Shown here: positions 35,938 to 45,618 of the stretch, piece after piece
Layout of the letters: each line of letters opens with the position of its first letter
Position numbering within the stretch: position 1 is the stretch's first letter
NCBI RefSeq assembly: GCF_019599145.1
Contig: NZ_CP080647.1
Location: 7,688,001 to 7,752,000, forward strand
Origin: Streptomyces akebiae
GTDB lineage: Bacteria > Actinomycetota > Actinomycetes > Streptomycetales > Streptomycetaceae
Direction of reading: 5' to 3'
Length of the DNA: 64,000 bases
Notes under the pieces: model-generated
What the model was told of the DNA's origin: nothing
Database searches by the model: none
What the model saw: only the letters and a program-made list of their open reading frames with translations
Made by a program: the position numbers and the translations under genes

Positions 35938-36609
35938 GTGACCGCACCGTTGACTCCTCCACCGCCGCCGCACGACCAGTCCCCGAACGACCCCTGGGCT
36001 CCGCCGCCCACCAGCGGTGGGGGCGGGGCGGAACCCTGGTACGGGCCGGAGAAGCCGACCGGCCCCGGTCTGAGGACCGAGTTGATCGAGGCCGCCGTCG
36101 TCACCGTGGTCACGGCGCTGCTCGGTGGCGCGCTGCTGGGCGTCCTGTGGTGGTGGCTCGCGCCGCACGTACCGCTCGTCTCCGACGGGTCGGCGGTCTA
36201 CTTCAAGGACACCGAGGGCGAGCAGGCCGTGGGTGTCGACGGAACGTTCACGCTGCTGGCCCTGGGCGCCGGGGCGCTGAGCGCGCTCGTCGTGTTCCTG
36301 TTGCGCCGGCGTGGCGGGGTGCCGCTGGTCGTGGCGCTCATGGTCGGCGGGCTGCTCGGGGCCGTGCTGGCGTGGCGGCTCGGGGTGTGGCTCGGGCCCG
36401 GGACCGATGTCGCCGCGCGGGCCGAGGAGGCCGGGCAGGGGGTGACGTTCTCGGCGCCGCTGAAGCTCGCGGCGAAGGGTGCGCTGCTGGCGTGGCCGCT
36501 CGCAGCGCTGCTGGTCCACCTCGGGCTGACGGCGTTGTTCGGTCCGCGCGACCCCGAGCCGTTCGAGCCCGAGCCGGAGAAGGACGGCTACGGCGCGCCG
36601 GTCGTGTGA
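35938..36609 (+). CDS. DUF2567-family membrane protein
   Basis: The 223-residue protein has a Pro-rich cytoplasmic N-terminus (about 1-45) with an EPWYGPEKP stretch, four membrane segments (about 48-72, 100-120, 125-145, 170-195) and an acidic C-terminus with DPEPFEPEPEKDGYG. The layout, with HVPLVSDGSAVYFKDTEGEQ between the first two segments, fits the actinobacterial DUF2567 family, whose function is not known. It starts 34 bases after the permease gene and may be co-transcribed. Confidence 0.75.
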   Translation: MTAPLTPPPPPHDQSPNDPWAPPPTSGGGGAEPWYGPEKPTGPGLRTELIEAAVVTVVTALLGGALLGVLWWWLAPHVPLVSDGSAVYFKDTEGEQAVGVDGTFTLLALGAGALSALVVFLLRRRGGVPLVVALMVGGLLGAVLAWRLGVWLGPGTDVAARAEEAGQGVTFSAPLKLAAKGALLAWPLAALLVHLGLTALFGPRDPEPFEPEPEKDGYGAPVV

Positions 36610-36678
36610 CGTTGCCGGGCGCCTCGTAGCTCCGGGGGTTCGGGTGCTGCAGGCCCGCAAGGCGACGGGGACCGCGGG

Positions 36679-36716
36679 CTGAAAAGCACGGGACGCAGCC
36701 CCTGCTTTTCAGGGGC
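36679..36716. terminator. Terminator with two alternative stems
   Basis: Between convergent DUF2567 and YbaK genes, CTGAAAAGCA (36679-36688) pairs with TGCTTTTCAG (36703-36712), while GCCCCTG (36698-36704) can instead pair with CAGGGGC (36710-36716). The two stems exclude each other. The second is the common CAGGGGCGCGG element found elsewhere in the window. It probably ends transcription from both sides. Confidence 0.55.
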
Positions 36717-36783
36717 GCGGAGAACTGCGCGAGAAGCCCCGCCGGGCCGCAGTCGAAACGCGCCGCCCCCCCGGCCCGGAGGG

Positions 36784-37284
36784 TCACGCGCGGGCGATCG
36801 GCGCCGACACCGCCTCCGTGAGCTTCGCGAGGTCCCCCGGGGACAGCTCGACCTCCAGGCCCCGCCGCCCGGCCGACACGCAGATCGTGGCGTGCGCGTC
36901 CGCCGACGCGTCCAGCACCGTGCGGAGCCTCTTGCGCTGGCCGAGGGGGGAGATACCGCCACGGACATAGCCCGTCGTGCGCTCCGCGAGCGTGGGATCG
37001 GCCATCGCCGCCCGCTTGCCGCCGACCGCCGTCGCCAGCGACTTCAGATCCAGCGAGCCCGCCACCGGCACGACCGCCACCACGAGGGCGCCGTCGACGT
37101 CCGCGACCAGCGTCTTGAAGACCCGCTCGGGCGACACGCCCATCGCCTCGGCCGCCTCCTCGCCGTAGGAGGGATGCGCCGGATCGTGCTCGTAGGCGTG
37201 CACGGTGAACTCCACGCCCGCCGCCGTCAGGGCCACCGTCGCGGGCGTGCCACCCGCCCGCTGCTTCTTCGACTTCTTCGCCAT
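36784..37284 (-). CDS. ybaK: YbaK/EbsC-family Cys-tRNA(Pro)/aminoacyl-tRNA deacylase
   Basis: YbaK proteins hydrolyse wrongly charged Cys-tRNA-Pro, a quality step after prolyl-tRNA synthetase. The 166-residue protein has the usual length. It shows HPSYGEEAAEAMGVSPERVFKTL (here split: GEEAAEAMG then VFKTLVADVDG) and the catalytic-lysine region FKTLV (about residue 57), AVVPVAGSLDLKSLA, KRAAMAD, and TGYVRGGISPLGQRKRL, the family's GG-S/G-P loop. The ATG at 37284 follows GAAGGC. The 17-base gap to the upstream Lon-N gene suggests co-transcription. Confidence 0.9.
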   Translation of the reverse strand: MAKKSKKQRAGGTPATVALTAAGVEFTVHAYEHDPAHPSYGEEAAEAMGVSPERVFKTLVADVDGALVVAVVPVAGSLDLKSLATAVGGKRAAMADPTLAERTTGYVRGGISPLGQRKRLRTVLDASADAHATICVSAGRRGLEVELSPGDLAKLTEAVSAPIARA

Positions 37285-37301
37285 CGGCCTTCTCGTGTAC
37301 G

Positions 37302-38042
37302 TCAGTTGAGGCTCGTCGGACTCCGCGTCAGCTCCGACGCGGGCAACGACGGCAGACTACGGATGATCGCGGACTCGGCGCGCAGGAGTTTCAGCTCGTC
37401 ACGCAGCCGGGACGCCGTGTCGGGGGCCTGGAGGAGCCGCTGCTTGGCGGGCGTGTCGAGCATCATCGCCGCGGCGACCAGGTACGAGACGACGGCCGGC
37501 TCGTCGGGCAGGTCGGCACCCGTCGACAGTGAGCGCTCCCGGGCGCCCGCGAGCCGCTTCTGGTACTGGCGGAACGCCCGCAGGACACCCTCGGCGAGCG
37601 CGCCCGCCTCGTCGCCCGCGTCCTCCGGCAACTCCTCCAGGTCCGCCACCAGGAACGGACCCGTGGCGTCCACCGAGAGCAGGCGCACGCGGGTGGTACC
37701 GGTCGCGAGGACCTCGTACGTGCCGTTGTCGCGCTCCCGGATGGTGGCCGCGTCCGCGATACAGCCCACGGAGTGGAACGCCTTGGTCGGTTCCTCGCCG
37801 AAGCCCGCCGTGGGGCCCCGGTCGGGCAGCGCGGTCGGATCGGGCATGCCCGGGGCGCTCGGCGCGACCTCGTGGCCGTCGCGGATGGCGACCACGGCGA
37901 AGCGGCGGGGTTGGTCCTCGGGGGTCTTCAGCAACTCGCGCATCATGGCGCGATAGCGCTCCTCGAAGATGTTCAGAGGTAGCACGAGCCCCGGGTACAA
38001 CACCGAGTTCAGGGGGAAGAGCGGCAGCCGGACGGTGGTCAC
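37302..38042 (-). CDS. Lon N-terminal (LAN) domain protein
   Basis: The 246-residue protein contains only the substrate-binding domain found at the N-terminus of Lon protease, without ATPase or peptidase parts. It begins with VRLPLFPLNSVLYPGLVLPL, has FEERYRAMMRELL (about 27-39), GCIADAATIRERDNGTYEVLATGTTRVRL-type core (quoted in part: VLATGTTRVRLLSVD), and a helical C-terminus ending near LLRAESAIIRSL. Such proteins are widespread in Actinobacteria; the role is not established. It is read with ybaK. Confidence 0.88.
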   Translation of the reverse strand: MTTVRLPLFPLNSVLYPGLVLPLNIFEERYRAMMRELLKTPEDQPRRFAVVAIRDGHEVAPSAPGMPDPTALPDRGPTAGFGEEPTKAFHSVGCIADAATIRERDNGTYEVLATGTTRVRLLSVDATGPFLVADLEELPEDAGDEAGALAEGVLRAFRQYQKRLAGARERSLSTGADLPDEPAVVSYLVAAAMMLDTPAKQRLLQAPDTASRLRDELKLLRAESAIIRSLPSLPASELTRSPTSLN

Positions 38043-38112
38043 GAGGCCAGAGCCTAATGGTCGCCGGGGCGGGCGCGTTCGTCCGTACTCGTTTGGTGAC
38101 CTCCCGCCGGAG

Positions 38113-39123
38113 CTATCCTTCGGCCCGCCCCGGCCTCCGCGGCCGCGCGCGCAGCGGGATCGAGCACGCCACCTCCAGCCGCACGCCGTCCCGCAACTGG
38201 AGGAACTGGCCCAGCGGATCGTCCGACACCCGGTCCCAGGGGAAGGACGTGGCGTACGGGCCGATCATGCGCAGCTGGGCCAGGGCGTCGGACCAGCGTT
38301 CCAGCCGGACCAGGACGTAGGTCAGCAGGTTGCGGACCTCGGCCGGCCACGGATCGCCGGGCCCGTACTCGGCGGAGAGCGCGATCGCTCCGTCAGCCGC
38401 CCGGTCCAGGCGGGCGCGCGGGATCGTGGCTCCGCCGCCGTCGGCGAGGTACGCGAAGGCCGCCCGCACCGGCAGGGCCCGGACGAGGGACCCGGGGAGC
38501 GCGTCCTCGGCGGCCCGCTCGGCGAAGTCGAAGCACTCGCGGTGCGAGCCGTACCACGCGGCGGACAGGTACTTCAGGGCCGAGACATGACAGCCGTAGT
38601 GGTGCGGGGAGCGGCGGACCGCCTCCGTCCACAGCTGCTCGAAGCCGGTGTGACCGAGCCCCGTGCCCCGGGCGTGGTCGAGGGCGATCCGCCAGGGCAC
38701 CGGATCGCGGGGCTCGCCCTCGGCCGCCGCCGTGATCAACGGGCCGGCCTCGCGCAGCAGTTCGGCCCGGGCGGGGGAGCGCCAGCCGCGGGCCACCGCC
38801 AGTTCGGCCCTGATCAGCAGGACGTCCGGGTCGTGCGGTGCGGCCCGGTGCCAGGTCCGCAGCCACTCGTCGCGCGCGTGGGCGAACGCGGCGAGCCGTA
38901 GCGCGTACCGGTCGCGGTTCTCCCACTCGGCGGCCTCCCGGGTGGTCGCCAGCAGCTTCGCCACGGGAGTGTGGTCACCGCGGCCGGCCGCCACCAGCGC
39001 GGGCCCGAGCCGCTCGTCGGGGGCGTCGAGCAGCACCTCGTCGTCGGCGGGCAGCCCCGCGGCGAGCCGTGAGGTGTGGCGTGCCATCCGGGCCGTACGG
39101 ATGAGCGCACGCAGCGGATCCAT
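38113..39123 (-). CDS. Helical-repeat-like protein, unknown function
   Basis: The 336-residue protein is almost entirely helical, with Ala/Arg/Leu-rich repeats and conserved Trp and His residues (WHRAAPHDPDVLLIRAELA, PVPWRIALDHARG, GCHVSALKYLSAAWYGSHRE). This resembles a TPR-like array of about 35-residue units, with 'R-x-x-L-L-x-A' turns. There is no signal peptide or membrane segment. It is a Streptomyces conserved hypothetical as far as I can tell. The ATG at 39123 fits the strong codon bias that starts there. It lies 170 bases after the beta-helix-like gene on the same strand. Confidence 0.7.
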   Translation of the reverse strand: MDPLRALIRTARMARHTSRLAAGLPADDEVLLDAPDERLGPALVAAGRGDHTPVAKLLATTREAAEWENRDRYALRLAAFAHARDEWLRTWHRAAPHDPDVLLIRAELAVARGWRSPARAELLREAGPLITAAAEGEPRDPVPWRIALDHARGTGLGHTGFEQLWTEAVRRSPHHYGCHVSALKYLSAAWYGSHRECFDFAERAAEDALPGSLVRALPVRAAFAYLADGGGATIPRARLDRAADGAIALSAEYGPGDPWPAEVRNLLTYVLVRLERWSDALAQLRMIGPYATSFPWDRVSDDPLGQFLQLRDGVRLEVACSIPLRARPRRPGRAEG

Positions 39124-39293
39124 GGCGCCTGGCCCCCCTTTGCGCCTTGCCCGGTGCCGCTCCCGCGGTCCGGGTGCTCACCGTCGTGGTTTCGCGAGTT
39201 GATGTTCCGGTACGAAGACGGAGAGAGAGCGAGTCAGGTTGTCTGCTTCGGAGATCAGGTCGAAATCGCCGGTCGACTTCCGAGCGGAATCGG

Positions 39294-40877
39294 TCAGTTC
39301 CTGCTCAAGAGGCGGGTGGCGCCCGCCGCCACCGTCGTCGCCAGGATCCAGCCCAGGATGATGACCACCGCCGCCAGCCACTGCCAGCCGCCCCGCAGCT
39401 GCCAGTAGCCGACCTGGCCGAGGTCGATGACCGGCAACAGCAGGTCCAGGGCGAACAGGGACGGGTCCCAGTGCGGATGCTCGCCGCTCTTCATCGGCGG
39501 ATGGTCGGCGTGCGAGAAGGCGTACGAGGTCAACGCCCACAGCAACGCCATCCACACCGCGGCCCGGCCCGGCCGGTACCCGTACGCGACCGTCCAGTCC
39601 TGCGCGTACCCCCAGAGCTTGGCCGCGAGCGGCAGGTTCTCCCGCCGGTGGCGCTGCTTGGCGAGGAGCACCTCGCGGGCGCCCTCGTCGTCCCCGCCGG
39701 CCCGCAGCACGGTCGCCAGCCGCTCGTACGGCTCCGGGCTGTACTCGGCGGTCGCGGCCGCCACCCACTCCAACCTCCTGGCCAGCGGAAACCGGTCGCG
39801 CGGCACCAGGGTCTCGTACTGGAAGCCGCCCATGTGGAGGTTGCCGGGCCCGGGCCAGCTGCCCGAGTTGTCGATCAGGACGCCGACGCGGGCCCCCGAC
39901 AGGACGACCTTGCCGCGCTCGGGTCTCTCCCCGAGGAACCGCAGCTCGGGCACCTGCACGCGGCGCAGCGACAGCTCCTGTTCGTCCGTGAAGGTGAACC
40001 GGGCCCGCTCCAGGTCGACGGAGTCCCCGAACCGCCCGTCGTCCAGCCGGATCCCGCCCTGGCACTCGAAGCGCTGCACACGGGTCCCGCGCGCGGGTGT
40101 GCTGCCGCTGGTGTGCAGCGGATTGCCGATGCCGGCCGGGGTCAGGTACAGGGTGCGCTCGACGGTCAACTGCGGCGCGTTCAGCGCGAGGCGGCCGTAG
40201 GGGTTGGCGAGTCGGCTGCCGCGCAGGCTGAGCGAGGCGCCGACCGTCGCGCCGCGCAGACTCAGCTCGCCGTGCGACTCCAGCATCTCGGCCTGGACGT
40301 CCTGGGCGACGGTCAGCCCGTCGGCGGAGAGCGAGCGGCCGTGCCGGTCGCGGTAGACGACCGCCTGGTTGAGCAGCAGATCGGTGCCGATCTGGGCGTC
40401 CGCCAGCCGCACCCCGTTGTGGAACCGGCAGCGCGGCAGATGCAGATCGCCCTCCGTGTGCAGCCGGGCGGCCTCCAGCCGGGGCACCGAGCAGTCCACC
40501 AGCCGCAAGGTCGTGAACCGGGCCTCCGGCAGCAGGATCTCCTTCTCGAACCGGCAGCCCTTCATCTCCACGTACGGCACCACCTGGCCGCCCGCGAGCT
40601 CCAGGACGCCCTTGATCTGGACGCCGACCAGCTTCAGCGCGGACACCCGGCCGGCCAGCGCGGGCGGTCCGTCCAGCAGCAGCCAGGCCACGATCCGGGC
40701 CCGCACGGTCCGCTCGGGGCCCCAGGGGTGGCCGCCGTGCGGATCGTCCACGGCGACGTCCCCGTCCCGCAGGTCGTACACACTGCCGTTGCGGAAGGCC
40801 TGCCACATGCCCGCTTCGGCGGCGGTCAGGTCGTCCGGCAGTTCCCCGTCGTCCCGGATGCCGGGCCCCTCGCTCAC
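39294..40877 (-). CDS. Beta-helix/pentapeptide-like protein with C-terminal membrane segments
   Basis: The 527-residue protein starts with a helical part (about 1-60), then about 280 residues of short beta repeats of the form xxLxLxxxx(V/L), such as LRLVDCSVPRLEAARL, DLHLPRCRFHNGVRLADA and LSLRGATVGASLSLRGS. These suggest a right-handed beta-helix or degenerate pentapeptide repeat. A helical region and two membrane segments follow (about 435-455 and 480-520). Similar Streptomyces proteins are sometimes labelled oxidoreductase, but I see no cofactor motif. The GTG at 40877 with GGAAGGAAGAG upstream is preferred to 40904. Confidence 0.72.
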   Translation of the reverse strand: MSEGPGIRDDGELPDDLTAAEAGMWQAFRNGSVYDLRDGDVAVDDPHGGHPWGPERTVRARIVAWLLLDGPPALAGRVSALKLVGVQIKGVLELAGGQVVPYVEMKGCRFEKEILLPEARFTTLRLVDCSVPRLEAARLHTEGDLHLPRCRFHNGVRLADAQIGTDLLLNQAVVYRDRHGRSLSADGLTVAQDVQAEMLESHGELSLRGATVGASLSLRGSRLANPYGRLALNAPQLTVERTLYLTPAGIGNPLHTSGSTPARGTRVQRFECQGGIRLDDGRFGDSVDLERARFTFTDEQELSLRRVQVPELRFLGERPERGKVVLSGARVGVLIDNSGSWPGPGNLHMGGFQYETLVPRDRFPLARRLEWVAAATAEYSPEPYERLATVLRAGGDDEGAREVLLAKQRHRRENLPLAAKLWGYAQDWTVAYGYRPGRAAVWMALLWALTSYAFSHADHPPMKSGEHPHWDPSLFALDLLLPVIDLGQVGYWQLRGGWQWLAAVVIILGWILATTVAAGATRLLSRN

Positions 40878-41060
40878 GACTCTTCCTTCCCCCGTCCTCG
40901 GCATTCACGTGTATCGCGCAACTGTTTACGCTGGTGATGCCCGCTGAGTGACGGCCTGAACGCTAGACGTGAAGAGGATCTTCCGGGTTCCCGCGCGGGC
41001 CCGTATCAGCCATTGGAACGCGCGGACGGCCGCCGACGCGGGTCTGAGAGAATTGGGCCT

Positions 41061-42383
41061 GTGATCTCCCGAATCGATCTGCGCGGCGACGCCCTCCCCG
41101 AGGGACCCGCCCTGCGCGACCTGCTGCCCCGAGCCGACTTCGACGTCTCGGCCGCCCTGGAGAAGGTGCGTCCGATCTGCGAGGCCGTGCATCATCGGGG
41201 AGACGCGGCGCTGATCGACTTCGCGGAGAAGTTCGACGGGGTACGTCTGACCTCCGTGCGAGTCCCGGCCGAGGCCCTCACCGAGGCCCTGGAGCAGCTC
41301 GACCCGGCCGTCCGCGCGGCTCTGGAGGAGTCGATCCGGCGCGCCCGCATCGTCCACCGCGAGCAGCGCCGCACCAACCGCACCACCCAGGTCGTCCCCG
41401 GCGGCACCGTCACCGAGAAATGGGTGCCGGTCGAGCGCGTCGGCCTCTACGCCCCCGGCGGCCGGTCCGTCTACCCCTCGTCCGTGATCATGAACGTGGT
41501 CCCGGCACAGGAGGCCGGAGTCGGCTCGATCGCCCTCGCCTCGCCGGCCCAGGCCGAGTTCGACGGGCTCCCGCACCCCACGATCCTGGCCGCCTGCGCC
41601 CTGCTCGGCGTCGACGAGGTCTACGCGGCCGGCGGCGCCACCGCCGTCGCGATGTTCGCGTACGGCACCGAGTCCTGCCCGCCCGCCCCCATGGTCACCG
41701 GGCCGGGCAACATCTGGGTGGCCGCCGCCAAGCGGTACTTCACCGGCGTCATCGGCATCGACTCCGAGGCGGGCCCGACCGAGATCGCGGTCCTCGCCGA
41801 CGACACCGCCGACCCGGTGCACGTCGCCGCCGACCTGATCAGCCAGGCCGAGCACGACCCGCTCGCCGCCGCCGTGCTCGTCACCGACTCCGTCGCGCTC
41901 GCCGACGCGGTCGAGAAGGAGCTCCAGCCGCAGGTCGAGGCCACCAAGCACATCGAGGACCGCGTCCGGCCCGCCCTGGCCGGACGCCAGTCCGCGATCG
42001 TCCTGGTCGACGGCGTCGACGAGGGCCTGCGCGTCGTCAACGCCTACGGCGCCGAGCACCTGGAGATCCAGACGGCCGACGCCGCCCGGGTCGCCGAGCG
42101 CGTCGTCAACGCGGGCGCGATCTTCATCGGCCCCTGGGCGCCGGTCTCGCTGGGCGACTACGCGGCCGGCTCCAACCACGTGCTCCCGACCGGCGGCTGC
42201 GCCTGCCACTCCTCCGGTCTGTCCGTCCAGTCCTTCCTGCGCGGCATCCACATCGTCGACTACACCGAGGACGCGCTGGCCGAGGTCGCGCACCACGTGG
42301 TGACGCTGGCGGAGGCGGAGGACCTCCCCGCGCACGGCGCGGCGATCAAGGCAAGGTTCGGCTGGAAGGTACCTGGCAAGTGA
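41061..42383 (+). CDS. hisD: Histidinol dehydrogenase
   Basis: HisD oxidises L-histidinol to L-histidine in two NAD+-dependent steps, the last of the pathway. The 440-residue protein shows [20 protein letters not shown] (about 131-150), [16 protein letters not shown] (about 212-227), [12 protein letters not shown], and the zinc-binding and catalytic region AEHLEI plus [19 protein letters not shown] (starting near 372). The GTG at 41061 is chosen because the next residues (ISRIDLRG) match family starts. It is the first gene of the his run; a TGAGAGAAT stretch just before the GTG could be a -10 for a nearly leaderless message. Confidence 0.97.
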   Translation: MISRIDLRGDALPEGPALRDLLPRADFDVSAALEKVRPICEAVHHRGDAALIDFAEKFDGVRLTSVRVPAEALTEALEQLDPAVRAALEESIRRARIVHREQRRTNRTTQVVPGGTVTEKWVPVERVGLYAPGGRSVYPSSVIMNVVPAQEAGVGSIALASPAQAEFDGLPHPTILAACALLGVDEVYAAGGATAVAMFAYGTESCPPAPMVTGPGNIWVAAAKRYFTGVIGIDSEAGPTEIAVLADDTADPVHVAADLISQAEHDPLAAAVLVTDSVALADAVEKELQPQVEATKHIEDRVRPALAGRQSAIVLVDGVDEGLRVVNAYGAEHLEIQTADAARVAERVVNAGAIFIGPWAPVSLGDYAAGSNHVLPTGGCACHSSGLSVQSFLRGIHIVDYTEDALAEVAHHVVTLAEAEDLPAHGAAIKARFGWKVPGK

Positions 42384-43489
42384 GCTTCGGAATCGACGAT
42401 CTCCCCGTACGGGACGAACTGCGCGGCAAGAGCCCCTACGGCGCGCCCCAGCTCGACGTCCCCGTACGCCTGAACACCAACGAGAACCCGTACCCCCTGC
42501 CCGAGCCGCTCGTCGAGCGGATCACCGAGCGGGTGCGGGAGGCGGCCCGGCACCTCAACCGCTACCCGGACCGGGACGCGGTGGAGCTGCGGACGCGGCT
42601 CGCCGAGTACCTGACGAAGACGTCCGGGTACGAGGTCGGCGTGGCGAACGTGTGGGCGGCCAACGGATCCAACGAGGTCATCCAGCAGTTGCTGCAGACC
42701 TTCGGCGGGCCCGGCCGCAGCGCGATCGGTTTCGAGCCGTCCTACTCCATGCACGGGCTGATCGCGCGCGGCACGGGCACGGGATGGTTCTCCGGGCCGC
42801 GCAACGACGACTTCACCATCGACCTCGCCGCCGCCGAGAGGGCGATCGCCGAGCACCGGCCCGACGTCGTCTTCGTCACCACCCCCAACAACCCCACGGG
42901 CAACGCGGTCTCGCGGGAGACCGTGCTCGCGCTGTACGAGGCCGCGCAGGCCGCCAAGCCGTCGATGGTCGTCGTCGACGAGGCGTACATCGAGTTCAGC
43001 CACGGTGATTCGCTGCTCTCGCTCATCGACGGGCGGCCGAATCTGGTCGTCTCGCGCACGATGTCCAAGGCCTTCGGCGCGGCGGGCCTCCGCCTCGGCT
43101 ACCTGGCCGCGCACCCGGCGGTCGTCGACGCGGTCCAGCTCGTCCGGCTGCCGTACCACCTCTCCGCCGTCACGCAGGCCACCGCGCTGGCCGCCCTGGA
43201 GCACACCGACACCCTCCTCGGCTATGTCGAACAGCTGAAGACGGAGCGGGACCGGCTGGTCGAGGAGCTGCGCGCGACCGGCTACGAGGTGACCGAGTCC
43301 GACGCCAACTTCGTGCAGTTCGGCAGGTTCGAGGACTCCCACGAGATCTGGCGCAAGATCCTCGACCGGGGCGTCCTGGTCCGGGACAACGGCGTGCCGG
43401 GGTGGCTGCGGGTGACCGCCGGGACCCCCGCCGAGAACGACGCGTTCCTCGACGCGGTACGTGAACTGAAGAAGGAGCAGAGCGCATGA
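42380..43489 (+). CDS. hisC: Histidinol-phosphate aminotransferase
   Basis: HisC is a class I/II PLP aminotransferase that makes histidinol phosphate from imidazole acetol phosphate and glutamate. The 369-residue protein shows [14 protein letters not shown] (about 30-43), [24 protein letters not shown] (about 172), [10 protein letters not shown], and the PLP-lysine motif [17 protein letters not shown] near residue 222. The GTG overlaps the hisD stop by 4 bases and gives the normal N-terminus ([10 protein letters not shown]), so the two are translationally coupled. Confidence 0.96.
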   Translation: MSFGIDDLPVRDELRGKSPYGAPQLDVPVRLNTNENPYPLPEPLVERITERVREAARHLNRYPDRDAVELRTRLAEYLTKTSGYEVGVANVWAANGSNEVIQQLLQTFGGPGRSAIGFEPSYSMHGLIARGTGTGWFSGPRNDDFTIDLAAAERAIAEHRPDVVFVTTPNNPTGNAVSRETVLALYEAAQAAKPSMVVVDEAYIEFSHGDSLLSLIDGRPNLVVSRTMSKAFGAAGLRLGYLAAHPAVVDAVQLVRLPYHLSAVTQATALAALEHTDTLLGYVEQLKTERDRLVEELRATGYEVTESDANFVQFGRFEDSHEIWRKILDRGVLVRDNGVPGWLRVTAGTPAENDAFLDAVRELKKEQSA

Positions 43490-44088
43490 CTCGCGAAGGC
43501 CGCGTCGGCAGGATCGAGCGGACCACGAAGGAGACCTCGGTCCTCGTCGAGATCAACCTCGACGGCACCGGCAGGACGGAGATCTCCACCGGGGTCGGCT
43601 TCTACGACCACATGCTCGACCAGCTCGGCCGGCACGGTCTGTTCGACCTGACCGTGAAGACCGACGGCGACCTGCACATCGACTCCCACCACACCATCGA
43701 GGACACCGCCCTCGCGCTGGGCGCCGCCTTCAAGCAGGCCCTCGGCGACAAGGTGGGCATCTACCGCTTCGGCAACTGCACGGTCCCGCTGGACGAGTCC
43801 CTCGCCCAGGTCACCGTCGACCTCTCCGGCCGCCCCTACCTCGTGCACACCGAGCCCGAGAAGATGGCGCCGATGATCGGCGAGTACGACACCACGATGA
43901 CCCGGCACATCCTGGAGTCCTTCGTCGCCCAGGCCCAGATCGCGCTGCACGTCCACGTGCCGTACGGGCGCAACGCCCACCACATCGTCGAATGCCAGTT
44001 CAAGGCGTTGGCCCGGGCGCTGCGCTACGCCTCCGAGCGCGACCCGCGCGCGGTCGGCATCCTGCCCTCCACGAAGGGCGCGCTGTGA
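43486..44088 (+). CDS. hisB: Imidazoleglycerol-phosphate dehydratase
   Basis: HisB here is the single-function dehydratase (no phosphatase domain), 200 residues. It has the two Mn-binding helices with HHTIED (about 66-71) and [20 protein letters not shown] (about 163-182), [12 protein letters not shown] (about 36-47) and the start [16 protein letters not shown]. The ATG lies 4 bases inside hisC (ATGA). Confidence 0.97.
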   Translation: MTREGRVGRIERTTKETSVLVEINLDGTGRTEISTGVGFYDHMLDQLGRHGLFDLTVKTDGDLHIDSHHTIEDTALALGAAFKQALGDKVGIYRFGNCTVPLDESLAQVTVDLSGRPYLVHTEPEKMAPMIGEYDTTMTRHILESFVAQAQIALHVHVPYGRNAHHIVECQFKALARALRYASERDPRAVGILPSTKGAL

Positions 44089-44249
44089 ACGGTCTGTCCA
44101 CCGTCCTGATCGTCGTCGGCCTCTTCCTGGTCGGCGGGATCATCTCGTTCGCCAAGCAGCAGATGCCCAAGAGCCTCATCACGCTGCTCTCGATCGGCGC
44201 CGCGATGTGTCTCGTCGCGGGCATCCTGCGGCTGGAGGTGTGGAATTGA
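44085..44249 (+). CDS. Small membrane protein (54 aa) in the his operon
   Basis: This 54-residue frame starts with a GTG overlapping the hisB stop (GTGA) and ends overlapping the TTG start of hisH (TTGA), so it is locked into the operon. It has two hydrophobic segments, [19 protein letters not shown] (about 5-23) and [18 protein letters not shown] (about 33-50), joined by KQQMPKS. Nothing in it suggests a part in histidine synthesis. I recall similar small proteins at this place in other Streptomyces but no function for them. Confidence 0.8.
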   Translation: MNGLSTVLIVVGLFLVGGIISFAKQQMPKSLITLLSIGAAMCLVAGILRLEVWN

Positions 44250-44890
44250 GCACCGCGTCCAAGAAGGTCGTCGTCTTCGACTACGGCTTCGGGAACGTGA
44301 GGTCCGCCGAGCGCGCCCTCGCGCGCACCGGCGCCGAGGTCGAGATAACACGTGACTTCGACAGGGCCATGAACGCCGACGGGCTGCTGGTCCCCGGCGT
44401 CGGCGCCTTCGCCGCCTGCATGAAGGGCCTCAAGGAGGCGCGCGGCGACTGGATCATCGACCGGCGCCTCTCCGGCGGCCGCCCGGTGATGGGCATCTGC
44501 GTCGGCATGCAGATCCTCTTCGCGCGCGGCATCGAGCACGGCGTGGAGACCGAGGGCCTCGACGAGTGGCCCGGCGCGGTCGAACCGCTCCAGGCCGAGA
44601 TCGTGCCCCACATGGGCTGGAACACCGTCGACGCCCCGGCCGGCACCGAGCTGTTCGCCGGCCTCGACGCCGACGCCCGCTTCTACTTCGTGCACTCCTA
44701 CGCCGTCCACGACTGGACCCTGGAGACGCACAACCCGACCCTGACCAGCCCCAAGGTCACGTGGTCCACGCACGGCAAGCCGTTCGTGGCGGCCGTGGAG
44801 AACGGCGCCCTGTGGGCCACCCAGTTCCACCCCGAGAAGTCCGGCGACGCCGGAGCCCAGCTGCTGAACAACTGGATCGGAACCCTGTAG
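44246..44890 (+). CDS. hisH: Imidazole glycerol phosphate synthase, glutaminase subunit
   Basis: HisH releases ammonia from glutamine and passes it to HisF. The 214-residue protein begins [20 protein letters not shown], has the nucleophile Cys in [12 protein letters not shown] (about 84), and the rest of the triad in TQFHPEKSG near 193-200 (His and Glu). The start is unusual: a TTG overlapping the previous stop, with GGAGG 8 bases upstream; an in-frame GTG two codons earlier is too close to that site. Confidence 0.94.
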   Translation: MSTASKKVVVFDYGFGNVRSAERALARTGAEVEITRDFDRAMNADGLLVPGVGAFAACMKGLKEARGDWIIDRRLSGGRPVMGICVGMQILFARGIEHGVETEGLDEWPGAVEPLQAEIVPHMGWNTVDAPAGTELFAGLDADARFYFVHSYAVHDWTLETHNPTLTSPKVTWSTHGKPFVAAVENGALWATQFHPEKSGDAGAQLLNNWIGTL

Positions 44891-44892
44891 CC

Positions 44893-45618
44893 ATGGCAAA
44901 GCTCGAACTCCTCCCCGCCGTCGACGTCCGTGACGGCCAGGCGGTCCGGCTCGTCCACGGCGAGTCCGGCACGGAGACCTCCTACGGCTCCCCGCTCCAG
45001 GCCGCGCTCTCCTGGCAGAGCGCGGGCGCCGAGTGGCTGCACCTGGTCGACCTGGACGCCGCGTTCGGCACCGGCGACAACCGGGACCTGGTCGCCGAGG
45101 TCACCCGGGCCATGGACATCAAGGTCGAACTCTCCGGCGGCATCCGGGACGACGCCTCCCTGGCGAAGGCCCTGGCCACCGGCTGCACCCGGGTCAACCT
45201 CGGCACCGCCGCCCTGGAGACCCCCGAGTGGGTCGCCAAGGTCATCGCCGAGCACGGCGACCGGATCGCCGTGGGCCTCGACGTACGCGGCACGACGCTC
45301 AAGGGCCGTGGCTGGACCCGCGACGGCGGCGACCTCTACGAGACGCTGGAGCGCCTCGACAAGGAGGGCTGCGCGCGGTACGTGGTCACGGACATCGCCA
45401 AGGACGGCACCCTCCAGGGCCCGAACCTGGAGCTGCTGAGGAACGTCTGCGCGGCCACCGACCGCCCGGTCGTCGCCTCCGGCGGGGTCTCCTCCCTCGA
45501 CGACCTGCGGGCCATCGCCGAGCTGGTGCCCCTCGGTGTCGAGGGGTCCATCGTCGGGAAGGCCCTGTACGCGAAGGCGTTCACCCTGGAAGAGGCCCTG
45601 GAGGCTGTGTCGTCATGA
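44893..45618 (+). CDS. priA: PriA, bifunctional HisA/TrpF isomerase
   Basis: In Streptomyces and Mycobacterium this (beta/alpha)8 barrel catalyses both the HisA step (ProFAR isomerisation) and the TrpF step (phosphoribosyl-anthranilate isomerisation). The 241 residues start with [19 protein letters not shown]11 is the general base. The second catalytic Asp is in [15 protein letters not shown] (about 171), and phosphate-binding loops are ELSGGIRDD and [11 protein letters not shown]. No separate trpF is seen next to trpC-trpB-trpA, which fits the dual role; calling it priA rather than hisA rests on taxonomy. It starts 2 bases after hisH. Confidence 0.92.
   Translation: MAKLELLPAVDVRDGQAVRLVHGESGTETSYGSPLQAALSWQSAGAEWLHLVDLDAAFGTGDNRDLVAEVTRAMDIKVELSGGIRDDASLAKALATGCTRVNLGTAALETPEWVAKVIAEHGDRIAVGLDVRGTTLKGRGWTRDGGDLYETLERLDKEGCARYVVTDIAKDGTLQGPNLELLRNVCAATDRPVVASGGVSSLDDLRAIAELVPLGVEGSIVGKALYAKAFTLEEALEAVSS

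Noticed and set aside
38113..40877. Possible horizontally acquired pair
   Set aside because: Codon use and GC at third positions look the same as in neighbours, and there is no integrase, tRNA or direct repeat at the borders.
41420..42379. N-terminal extension of hisC over hisD
   Set aside because: It is the out-of-frame shadow of hisD; the GTG at 42380 gives a normal HisC start.
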